The notes under the pieces were generated by a model. That model ran no database searches and was not told where the DNA came from. It was given only the letters and a program-made list of their open reading frames with translations. The translations under genes and the position numbers were made by a program. Shown here in pieces: positions 7,346 through 14,199 of a DNA stretch of 24,761 nt; position 1 is the first letter of the stretch; each line of letters begins with the position of its first letter. The stretch is from an uncultured Planctomycetales bacterium (lineage in GTDB: Bacteria; Planctomycetota; Planctomycetia; Pirellulales; S012-138). The stretch is from NCBI GenBank assembly GCA_937982665.1, contig CALJLD010000165.1:1-24761 (forward strand), given 5' to 3'.

Positions 7346-7492
7346 CAAACAGTTTCCGCCGCGTGTGGAAAGATTCACACCGCGCACGAAACAATTTCGG
7401 ACGCGGCGGGAAATGTTTCTGACGCATGGGGAAATGTTTCCGACGCATGCAAAATCGTTTCAAACGCGTCCGAAAGTTTTCGCACGACAACT
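7346..7492. repeat. seven-unit degenerate tandem array with 21-bp period
   Basis: Seven contiguous units of exactly 21 bp start at 7346, 7367, 7388, 7409, 7430, 7451 and 7472. The unit consensus is GGAAA, one variable base, GTTTC, one variable base, GACGC, then a purine, TG and a variable base. AA at unit positions 3-4 and TT at positions 8-9 are present in all seven units, and CGC at positions 15-17 in the first six. The fourth and fifth units differ at only two positions, while the outer ones, above all the seventh, have decayed. Many units hold a GAAA/TTTC dyad. There are no spacers, so it is not CRISPR. Because 21 is a multiple of three, all open frames across it show seven-residue repeats on both strands, but no ribosome binding site or known domain supports translation. 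Confidence 0.85.
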
Positions 7493-7669
7493 TTGCAACA
7501 GCGACAACAACGCGCAAACCCAAGTGAACACTTGGCTTCGGGAAATCGTGGTGGCCAGGCGTGTAACAAAGCCGTGCCGCCAACCGTCAAATCAATACTG
7601 GGATTGCTGAATTGACCTAAAATGCGTTTGTGCAGTGATTCAAATCCTCAAGACAACAAGGAAGCCAAA

Positions 7670-8950
7670 ATGAGGTCGATCCGTATCTATGCTGTGTTGG
7701 CCGCACTATCCGCTCTGGGGTTTTCCGGGACGGCAGCGTTTTCCGGCTGTGAGGAAGTTGAGCCGACGGTTCAACCGCAGGAGCAATCTCCGGCTGAAGT
7801 GCAACTGACGGAATCCCAAATGGAAGACATGCGGGAAGTTGCGCGGAACAACAACCAGTTCGCGCTCGATTTGTATCAGCGGCTGAGAAATGAGCCCGGC
7901 AATTTGTTCTATTCGCCAGGTAGCATTTCCACCACTTTGGCCATGGCTCTCGCCGGCGCACGCTCGCAGACCGCTGATCAGATGCGGAACGTGCTGCATT
8001 TTGAATTGGCAGACGAGCGGTTGCACCCGGCCTTTGCCGCATTGCGCTCGCAACTGCTTAGCGACAAGCAAGGCATGCAAATTCGCATGGCCAATCGGCT
8101 GTGGGGCCAAGCGAACTACGACTTCCTGGCGGATTTTCTTGCCACAACACGCGATAGCTATGGCGCGGAGTTAGGCCCAGTCGATTTCCAGAACAATGCC
8201 GAAGCGGCGCGCCAGGAAATCAATGCTTGGGTTGCCGATGAGACCAACAACAAGATTACGGATTTGATCCCCGGCGGCACGCTCGATCAATACACTCGCC
8301 TGGTGCTGACCAATGCCATCTACTTCAAGGCGGAATGGCAACAAAAGTTCGATGCCAACTCCACGCATGACAGCACGTTTCATGTCTCTGAGGATGAAGA
8401 CGTGACCGTCAAATTCATGGGCCAGAAAGCTCGCTTCCGTCATGGCAAATTTGATGACCTAGCGTGCCTTGAGCTTCCCTACAAGGACGGCAAATGTTCG
8501 ATGTGGGTTCTATTGCCTGAGTCAGTTGATGGGCTTGCCAAATTGGAAGAGCATCTCAACGCCGACAAGCTTGAGCAGTACTTTGCAGATGCCGAACTGA
8601 AGTTGGTGATCACACAGATGCCAAAGTTCTCGCTTAGCTCAACGTTTCAGTTGTCGAACGTGTTGGGAGACATGGGGATGGCAGATGCGTTTGATCGCGA
8701 CGCGGCTGACTTCTCTGGGATAACAACTGACGAAAAACTGTATATCACGGCCGTCATGCACAAGGCGTTCATCGACGTCAACGAAAAAGGCACGGAAGCC
8801 GCGGCCGCAACCGGCCTGGCATTTGGAGCGACAAGCGCCGCGGTCAACCCCACCATTTTCCGCGCGGACCATCCGTTTCTGTATTTGATTCGCGACAATG
8901 AAACAGGCTGCATCCTGTTCATGGGGCGCGTTGTCAATCCGGCCGGTTAG
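7670..8950 (+). CDS. serpin family protease inhibitor, probable lipoprotein
   Basis: About 426 residues from ATG 7670, chosen because AAGGAAG lies just upstream and the next residues form a signal peptide; an earlier in-frame ATG at 7622 would place 16 polar residues before it. The signal ends in AAFSGC, so Cys27 may be lipidated, although Phe at -3 is an unusual lipobox. Serpin landmarks follow: NNQFALDLYQRL, NLFYSPGSISTTLAMALAGA, LVLTNAIYFKAEW and the end DHPFLYLIRDNETGCILFMGRV. The hinge EKGTEAAAAT (residues about 372-381) is of the inhibitory type, with Gly, Thr, Glu and small alanines at P15-P9. Counting from it places Thr-Ser at P1-P1', which would suit proteases preferring small residues. 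It should trap serine or cysteine proteases at the cell surface or in the periplasm. The stop overlaps that of the convergent S4 gene. Confidence 0.95.
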   Translation: MRSIRIYAVLAALSALGFSGTAAFSGCEEVEPTVQPQEQSPAEVQLTESQMEDMREVARNNNQFALDLYQRLRNEPGNLFYSPGSISTTLAMALAGARSQTADQMRNVLHFELADERLHPAFAALRSQLLSDKQGMQIRMANRLWGQANYDFLADFLATTRDSYGAELGPVDFQNNAEAARQEINAWVADETNNKITDLIPGGTLDQYTRLVLTNAIYFKAEWQQKFDANSTHDSTFHVSEDEDVTVKFMGQKARFRHGKFDDLACLELPYKDGKCSMWVLLPESVDGLAKLEEHLNADKLEQYFADAELKLVITQMPKFSLSSTFQLSNVLGDMGMADAFDRDAADFSGITTDEKLYITAVMHKAFIDVNEKGTEAAAATGLAFGATSAAVNPTIFRADHPFLYLIRDNETGCILFMGRVVNPAG

Positions 8951-9231
8951 TCCTGCGTGTGTACCGCGTCATCGTCCGAACTGCCATTGGGACAATGCAC
9001 GTATTCCGCGACGCGATAAGAGTTGCCCTGGAATTCGACGACGTCTTCCGCTTGCAGCTTTTTGCGGCGGCGCGTCTCGGTTTGACCGTTAAGTTTGACT
9101 TCGCCAGCTTGAATTAAGATCTTCGCCTGGCCGCCGGTGCCGACGAGTTTGCAAACACGCAAGAACTGATCCAAGCAGATGACGTAATCTGTTGTTGGCT
9201 GCGATTGCCCTTCATCTGGCGGTGTGGTCAT
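8947..9231 (-). CDS. S4-domain RNA-binding protein (YbcJ-like)
   Basis: The 94-residue protein carries one S4 RNA-binding domain: the sequence from LDQFLRVCKLVGTGGQAKILIQAGEV to VKLNGQTETRRRKKLQAEDVVEF has the helix-turn-strand layout and basic loop of the small YbcJ-like S4 proteins. Short acidic and polar tails flank it (DEGQSQPTTD at the start, SSDDDAVHTQD at the end). It probably binds structured RNA, perhaps rRNA, but no modification domain is attached. It starts 9 bp after the stop of the dioxygenase gene, so the two are likely translated from one message. No clear Shine-Dalgarno sequence precedes the ATG, which fits coupling. Its stop codon overlaps the serpin stop on the opposite strand (8947-8950). 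Confidence 0.88.
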   Translation of the reverse strand: MTTPPDEGQSQPTTDYVICLDQFLRVCKLVGTGGQAKILIQAGEVKLNGQTETRRRKKLQAEDVVEFQGNSYRVAEYVHCPNGSSDDDAVHTQD

Positions 9232-9240
9232 GTCAGGTGT

Positions 9241-10356
9241 TTAAGTCAAACGGTGCGCTCGTGTCTCATCAATCAGTTGCTGAAGCCAATGCATGTAAGT
9301 TGTGCCGCCCGTTCCTCGGGGGTCATCCACCCAGCGATTGATGTACTCCTGTGCCCAACCGAGATGGATTTCGCGAAACGTCGCCATGGCGTTGAGGACG
9401 TCGTTGTACACAATCCGGTCAGGCAGCCCACGGAAATCGGGAATCGACTCGATCTCGTCCAACACGCCGCGATGTTCGGCCGGCATAAAGTTCCGCATAT
9501 CGGCCAGGTGATTGGTCAACATGGACGGCTGATGCGGAATCTTCATCAAGGCCACAAGCGCCGGCATGATGCTGCTTTGTGCGCCGGTTTCGCCTCGAAA
9601 GTTGGCCGGCTCTTGTTTGACGCCTTCGTAAACAACGCCTTCAAAGAAGCGGATGTATGGCCGAAACGTGCTGAAGTAAAGCGCAGGCGACATGTTCTCG
9701 GGAATTCGCCGCAGGACTTCCACCTGTCGCCAGACGGAAGCCGCAATCTCTCGCAACGCGGTTGTGACGGCATCCGCGGACTCGGGCTTCGGGCCATCGG
9801 CAAGCGCCGCTTGAATCTTGGCGGCCGCCGCGAGGATGGCCGCAGCCATCGCTTCAATCTCGACGTGGATCAGAATGAACCAGTGCTCATCGTACATGTG
9901 CACAAAGTTCTGCAGCGTATCGATATTGCCCAGGGCGATTGGACCAGCGGGATCGAATCGCTTCCAGTTATACAGCGCATAGCCGTCATAGCTGAGAACC
10001 GGAGGGCGATCCAAACGCGATGTGATGTCGCACAACGGACGCGCGATGTTCTGCGGCAACCGGGTGGATGGCGGTTGACCCACCTGGTTGATGTACGCAC
10101 TGGCGATGAACCCCAGCCGCACGTAGTACAACCGCATTTGCGGCAAGTCGTCCGCACTTGCGCGGTCCTCAGGCCAGGCGGGAATCGTCAACTTCTCAGC
10201 AAAGTCTCGAAAGTCAGACTTGTAGAGCAAGCTCGGCAAGTCATGCCCAATTTCATCGAGCATGGCGATCTTGGGATCGTCAAGCTTCTGGGCCGGATCT
10301 TCCGCCGGCAGAAATCCTCGCTGCGCGAACAATTCGCTTTGCAAACCGCCAGCCAT
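9241..10356 (-). CDS. indoleamine 2,3-dioxygenase-like heme enzyme
   Basis: About 371 residues. Family motifs run in order: RGFLPAEDP near the start, PVLSYDGYALYNWKRFDP, FRPYIRFFEGVVYEG, then GETGAQSSIMPAL (the counterpart of the flexible loop that closes over substrate), FMPAEHRGVLDEIES, and FREIHLGWAQEYI, where the His (about residue 331) should be the proximal heme ligand. The C-terminal DPRGTGGTTYMHWLQQLIDETR resembles the segment in fungal and bacterial members. The enzyme should open the indole ring of tryptophan to give N-formylkynurenine, although substrate in bacterial members is often untested. The frame is open up to 10539, but GGGAGG a few bases before ATG 10356 fixes the start. 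No other kynurenine-pathway gene is in the window. The S4 gene follows 9 bp downstream. Confidence 0.9.
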   Translation of the reverse strand: MAGGLQSELFAQRGFLPAEDPAQKLDDPKIAMLDEIGHDLPSLLYKSDFRDFAEKLTIPAWPEDRASADDLPQMRLYYVRLGFIASAYINQVGQPPSTRLPQNIARPLCDITSRLDRPPVLSYDGYALYNWKRFDPAGPIALGNIDTLQNFVHMYDEHWFILIHVEIEAMAAAILAAAAKIQAALADGPKPESADAVTTALREIAASVWRQVEVLRRIPENMSPALYFSTFRPYIRFFEGVVYEGVKQEPANFRGETGAQSSIMPALVALMKIPHQPSMLTNHLADMRNFMPAEHRGVLDEIESIPDFRGLPDRIVYNDVLNAMATFREIHLGWAQEYINRWVDDPRGTGGTTYMHWLQQLIDETRAHRLT

Positions 10357-10581
10357 CTTTCCCTCCCGCTGGATCATCGGCGACGATGTGACGTGCAAAT
10401 CACACGAAGCTGTGATTATCGACAGCGAGAGTTTTCTGACAAGACAAGCGCAAGCCGCGTGGGGATTTCGTCCATCGCAGATGTCACGCGCGGAAGTTGG
10501 CCTGGCTCGCTTTCGGACTGAGCGAAATTCGAACGCCAAAGATGGTGGACGCGTAAGTTCTGCAGAACAAGACCAGCAGCG

Positions 10582-10794
10582 TCAAAATCCGTCGCCCAGC
10601 CCGCCACCACCTCCGCCTTTTCCGCCGTTGCCAAAGCCAGCGGGATTGCTGACGAAGTCCGCCGTGTTGTTTAGTTCGACGTTGACTTGGGGCGTCATGG
10701 AAGAGACCGCGATGATGACGCCAATGCCAAGCACCGCGACGATCACAACCATCTCCACGGTACTGATTCCGCGTTTCTTGGATTGTGATCGCAT
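10582..10794 (-). CDS. short prepilin-like protein with glycine-rich tail
   Basis: About 70 residues. After a basic leader (MRSQSKKRG) comes ISTVEMVVIVAVLGIGVIIAV, matching the type IV/pseudopilin pattern: Gly at -1, Glu at +5 and a following hydrophobic helix. It should therefore be cut by a prepilin peptidase and sit in the inner membrane or in a filament. The rest is only about 40 residues and ends in GGKGGGGGGLGDGF, much shorter than a normal pilin head. The ATG at 10794 has GGAG about 9 nt upstream; a GTG at 10818 in frame is the alternative. No pilus assembly gene is nearby, and the gene is separated from the dioxygenase gene by about 225 bp, so it may be monocistronic. Confidence 0.7.
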   Translation of the reverse strand: MRSQSKKRGISTVEMVVIVAVLGIGVIIAVSSMTPQVNVELNNTADFVSNPAGFGNGGKGGGGGGLGDGF

Positions 10795-10905
10795 AACCGG
10801 ACTCCGTAGGCGCTTCACCTCATCTTAAACATATGTCACGAAACAATGGGATGCGGAGAAAATAGCGATTTTGCCGCAGCGAGCATGGGCGATTCCGCTC
10901 ACAAC

Positions 10906-11475
10906 TTACTCTGCGTCTTTCACAAAGGTGGCCCCAATGACACGTCGCCAATTGTCGCCATCTTTGGCGAATGCCGCGAACAGATAGCGGTTATCACCCT
11001 CAAAAGTGATGGTTTGCTTGAATTCGATCACGCGCTCGCCGGCATAAGCCTTCCAAAAGTACGTAATGACATCTCCTTCCACGGACAGCGTGCCCTCGTA
11101 GATCGTGCCGTCCGCGGAGATTTCGGTCAGCTTGAGCGACTCCTCACCGGGATGCCAGTACTGCCAGGCTTCGTAGGCCAGCGATTCCTGTCCATCCGCA
11201 ACGGTGTAAGTCTTCGAGGCCAGCATCTGGCCACCCAAACCCCAGGAAAAGACGTTGTAACTATTCAGCCCTTCGTCGGTCTCGCCAAGATTGGCAGGTG
11301 TCCGCCAGGTACCAATCAATCGCTCCAATGGCTTGACGTGTTCGTTGGGTTCGGCAGTTCTTGATCCATTGGTCTTTACTTCTACGACTTCTGAATCTGC
11401 GGCGCCGGCAAAAGCAGGCACCAGCAGGAACGAAACGATCGCGACGACGGCGAGCCACTTAAGATTTTGACGCAT
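10906..11475 (-). CDS. exported protein, DUF1579-like
   Basis: The 189-residue product has a clean signal peptide (LKWLAVVAIVSFLLVPAFAGAA) and a mature part beginning with LERLIGTWR, followed by alternating strands such as GQMLASKTYTVADG, YEAWQYWHPGEESLKLTEIS, GTIYEGTLSVEGDVITYFWKA and GDNRYLFAAFAKDGDNWRRV. This G-T-W start and beta-barrel-like rhythm resemble DUF1579 and related lipocalin-like domains, whose role is generally unknown. GAGG lies 7 nt before the ATG. The gene diverges from hisD across about 145 bp. A second protein with a comparable domain is encoded just beyond hisD (13151-14161). The function is not known. Confidence 0.78.
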   Translation of the reverse strand: MRQNLKWLAVVAIVSFLLVPAFAGAADSEVVEVKTNGSRTAEPNEHVKPLERLIGTWRTPANLGETDEGLNSYNVFSWGLGGQMLASKTYTVADGQESLAYEAWQYWHPGEESLKLTEISADGTIYEGTLSVEGDVITYFWKAYAGERVIEFKQTITFEGDNRYLFAAFAKDGDNWRRVIGATFVKDAE

Positions 11476-11619
11476 TTCCTGGCCTCAATTGTGCCCGAGA
11501 GGAGATTGTTGATCGATCACTCAAGTTAGTCCCCCGTTGCCGATTCGTCAATCGGGCGAGTAGGATTCTGGCGCGGCTTGCTCTTTCCGCCTCTCAAAAA
11601 CTAGCTCATCTGAAACTTC

Positions 11620-12987
11620 ATGCCCTTTTCCATTGCTCGGCTAAATACAAGCGAACAAGACGTCGTGGCGGAGCTAGAAGCTCTCCGTCAGAAGCTCAGC
11701 CCGCGCGGTGATATTGTCAGCGAAGCCGGTCGCCAGAAGACGATTGATGTTTTCGGCGAAGCGCTTTCACCGCAGCAGGTTGTGGAGCGAATCTGCGGTG
11801 ATGTCCGCGATCAGGGTTTGTCCGCGGCGCTCGATTACTCAAGCCGCATTGACGGGGCCGACTTGCGCTCGGCCACGTTGCAGGTTTCTGCGGAACAACT
11901 CGTTGAAGCGCACAATTCCGTTGATGCAAGTTTTTTGGCAGCCGTGCGACGGATCCGCGACAACGTCACGCGATTTCAACAGGCGTTGTTGCCGCAAGAG
12001 TCTTGCGTCGCTCTTCCCGGCGGTGGCGAACTGCGACAATCATACGAGGCGTTGGCACGCGTTGGCGTTTGCGTTCCCGGCGGGGCGGCCGCATATCCTT
12101 CCAGCGTGTTGATGACGGTCGTCCCTGCTCAGGTTGCGGGAGTGGAGCAGATTGCGATCGTCGCTCCGCCGACAGCCAACGGGGCCAACAATCCCCACGT
12201 GCTGGCCACTTGCCATGAACTTGGCATCACCGAAGTCTATCGCCTGGGCGGAGCGCATGCTGTCGCCAGCCTAGCGTATGGCATTGAAGGCTTGCCGCGC
12301 GTCGACAAGATTGTTGGTCCGGGCAACATGTTTGTGGCATTGGCCAAGAAGTTTGTTTTTGGCGAAGTCGATATCGACAGCATTGCCGGTCCCAGCGAAG
12401 TCGTCGTCATCGCCGATTCCACTTCTCGCGCTGATTGGACCGCGGCGGATCTCATCGCGCAAGCCGAACATGCGCCCGGCTCGGCCGTTTTGCTCAGCTG
12501 GGAAGCATCGTTTGTTGATGCCGTGCAAAACGAGTTGGAACGGCTGCTGGGGGAACTTGACCGCGGAGAACTTGCGCGAGAAAGCCTGGAAGCCTATGGT
12601 GCGCTCGTCGTTGTCAAAGATCGTGATGAGGCGTGCGTGCTGGCCAACTTGTTGGCGACCGAACACCTGCACGTTTCCGCCAATGACGCCGAAAGTTTGC
12701 TGCCAAAGTTGCGCAACGCAGGCGCTGTTTTTGTTGGTCCACATGCGCCGGTTGCCGCTGGCGATTATTGGGCCGGTCCTTCCCATGTTTTGCCAACAGG
12801 CGGGACGGCGCGGTTTGCGTCGGGGCTGGCGGCCACAGCCTTCTTGCGATCCCACAGTGTGATCAAACTTGCCGAAGCAGATTTGCAAGCAGGGTCCGAT
12901 GACATCTCTTTGTTGGCAAGATTGGAAGGACTGACTGCGCACGAAAAGAGCGTGACGATGCGGACCGAGGATCCTGTTCGCGAATAG
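11620..12987 (+). CDS. hisD: histidinol dehydrogenase
   Basis: The 455-residue protein, slightly longer than the usual 430 or so, carries out the last two steps of histidine synthesis, oxidising L-histidinol to L-histidine with NAD and zinc. Visible landmarks: VGVCVPGGAAAYPSSVLMTVVPAQVAGV, VDKIVGPGNMFVALAKK, IAGPSEVVVIAD and AQAEHAPGS, which supplies zinc ligands Gln281 and His284. The catalytic Glu348-His349 pair is in ATEHLH, zinc ligand Asp382 in AGDYWAG, and His441 in LTAHEKSV. One oddity is GGAHAVASLAYG (residues 210-221), where the family normally has Gln in place of His213. No other his gene is adjacent. No Shine-Dalgarno sequence is evident before ATG 11620, so the start rests on length and the N-terminal alignment. 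Confidence 0.96.
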   Translation: MPFSIARLNTSEQDVVAELEALRQKLSPRGDIVSEAGRQKTIDVFGEALSPQQVVERICGDVRDQGLSAALDYSSRIDGADLRSATLQVSAEQLVEAHNSVDASFLAAVRRIRDNVTRFQQALLPQESCVALPGGGELRQSYEALARVGVCVPGGAAAYPSSVLMTVVPAQVAGVEQIAIVAPPTANGANNPHVLATCHELGITEVYRLGGAHAVASLAYGIEGLPRVDKIVGPGNMFVALAKKFVFGEVDIDSIAGPSEVVVIADSTSRADWTAADLIAQAEHAPGSAVLLSWEASFVDAVQNELERLLGELDRGELARESLEAYGALVVVKDRDEACVLANLLATEHLHVSANDAESLLPKLRNAGAVFVGPHAPVAAGDYWAGPSHVLPTGGTARFASGLAATAFLRSHSVIKLAEADLQAGSDDISLLARLEGLTAHEKSVTMRTEDPVRE

Positions 12988-13150
12988 GCTGCCGCGAATG
13001 CCCTTCTCCTTCGTAATCAGCTTCGCCAATAGCGAAGGTGTGAATCTGCATACGAACCCCGCCGCGATTTTGCGGTAGCTTGTCGATGGACACCAATTAG
13101 CGGACACCAAACAGCAAGTCCGTCAGCAAGCCCCAGGTATATGATTGCCC

Positions 13151-14161
13151 ATGTCCGTTAGGCATGAGTCAATTCGCCCGCTCGCCAGCGTTATCCGCCA
13201 TTCGCGGTGTGCATTGGTGATTGCGTTGGTTGTGGTCATTGCTTCAGCGGTTGCAGCTCAAGGCCCAAGCCGCTCAGGCCTTCCGCCGGTCAACACAGGC
13301 AATGCGACCCGAGCGGGCCGCCTTGCAATTTCTGAAGGTCGATATGCTGACGCAATCGAACACCTCAACATTGTGCTGGGCGAGCGACCGCACGAGAAAC
13401 ATACGTGGTACATGCTGGGGCTTGCGTATCAACATACCGGCTCGACTGAGTTGGCGTTGATGTCTTATCAAGAAGCTGCGCGGTCGGAACGAATCCGGCC
13501 AACCGCGTTGTTGCGAATCGCCGAAGTGCAAGTTGGCCAGCAAGAATTAACCGCGGCCATGCAAACTCTTGAAGAAGCCGTGGATGCAGGGCTTCGCGAG
13601 ATGGACCTGCGCGACAATCCAGCATTCGTTAGCTTTGAAGATTCCCCACAGTTTCAGCTCTTGGCTGAACGGGGCCTGCCTGCCGGCAACCGCAAAGAAT
13701 ATCGCGACTTGGATTTTTGGCGCGGCCATTGGCAAATCATGGATTCACAAACCGGCCAAGATATTGCGACCAGCGATAGCGAGAGCTCATCGACACCGTT
13801 TTTCTTCGCGGAATCTTGGTCCGGCGAACGTTCCGCGGGACGCCGACTTTGCTATTTCGAACCAAATTCTCAGCAATGGAAAATGGTGATTGTCACGCAG
13901 GAGTATTACGTGGAAGCAGCGGGCGCGATTGAGGGCGAACTGGTCGCGGGGGCGATAACCGAGGAGGTGATCGAGTTTCGAGGGATGCTGCACTTCAACG
14001 ATAGCCGCAGCTTGCCTGTTGTTGTCCAGGTCGAACATCGCAACGACGTCGTTGGCTGTCGACTGCTGACGAATGAATCCCAGGGCGAACCGAAAACCAT
14101 CGCGGACTGGGAATATCACAAAGTCCAAGTTGAGGACGAGATTGCCGGCGAATCGCAGTAG
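13151..14161 (+). CDS. exported TPR protein with C-terminal DUF1579-like domain
   Basis: About 336 residues. A basic N-terminus precedes a hydrophobic signal or anchor (ALVIALVVVIASAVAAQ). Residues about 50-150 form three TPR-like helical pairs: ATRAGRLAISEGRYADAIEHL, TWYMLGLAYQHTGSTELALM and ALLRIAEVQVGQQELTAAMQ. After a linker, LDFWRGHWQIMDSQTGQ opens a second domain with the D-F-W-x-G-x-W pattern of DUF1579-like proteins, ending in IADWEYHKVQVEDE. TPRs imply protein contacts in the periplasm; the second domain probably forms a beta-barrel of unknown ligand. ATG 13151 is preferred over the in-frame TTG at 13145; neither has a strong ribosome binding site. The gene converges on the histidine kinase gene, 38 bp beyond. 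Confidence 0.8.
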   Translation: MSVRHESIRPLASVIRHSRCALVIALVVVIASAVAAQGPSRSGLPPVNTGNATRAGRLAISEGRYADAIEHLNIVLGERPHEKHTWYMLGLAYQHTGSTELALMSYQEAARSERIRPTALLRIAEVQVGQQELTAAMQTLEEAVDAGLREMDLRDNPAFVSFEDSPQFQLLAERGLPAGNRKEYRDLDFWRGHWQIMDSQTGQDIATSDSESSSTPFFFAESWSGERSAGRRLCYFEPNSQQWKMVIVTQEYYVEAAGAIEGELVAGAITEEVIEFRGMLHFNDSRSLPVVVQVEHRNDVVGCRLLTNESQGEPKTIADWEYHKVQVEDEIAGESQ

Positions 14162-14199
14162 AAGTTGGCAGCGAAGTCATACCGAAAGAAAATTCGCCA

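Larger units (their letters stand above)
6251..7669. other. 1.4-kb interval without a supported protein gene
   Basis: Several frames stay open (for example 6814-7332 minus and 7253-7615 plus), but none has a ribosome binding site or a recognisable domain, and both strands are open together, as happens when repeats and GC-rich DNA suppress stops. The interval instead holds a 10-bp-stem hairpin (6431-6457), a plus-strand intrinsic terminator (6688-6724), nested inverted repeats (6750-6816), a run of nine A residues near 6960, a 14-bp tandem duplication (7051-7078), a short perfect inverted repeat (7083-7098) and the 21-bp-period array (7346-7492). It includes the 5' leaders of the cold-shock gene on one side and the serpin on the other. 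Confidence 0.6.

Noticed and set aside
7346..7492. CRISPR array
   Set aside because: Units are contiguous, degenerate and only 21 bp, with no unique spacers and no cas genes in the window.
7253..7615. 120-residue plus-strand frame with seven-residue repeats
   Set aside because: No ribosome binding site; the repeats follow from the 21-bp DNA period and appear equally in other frames.
9205..10521. 438-residue plus-strand frame
   Set aside because: It is antisense to the dioxygenase gene, which has all family motifs and a strong ribosome binding site.
13021..13037. Hairpin CTTCGC/GCGAAG after hisD as a terminator
   Set aside because: The stem is only 6 bp and no T-run follows.
12271..13110. 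279-residue minus-strand frame
   Set aside because: It is a shadow of hisD.
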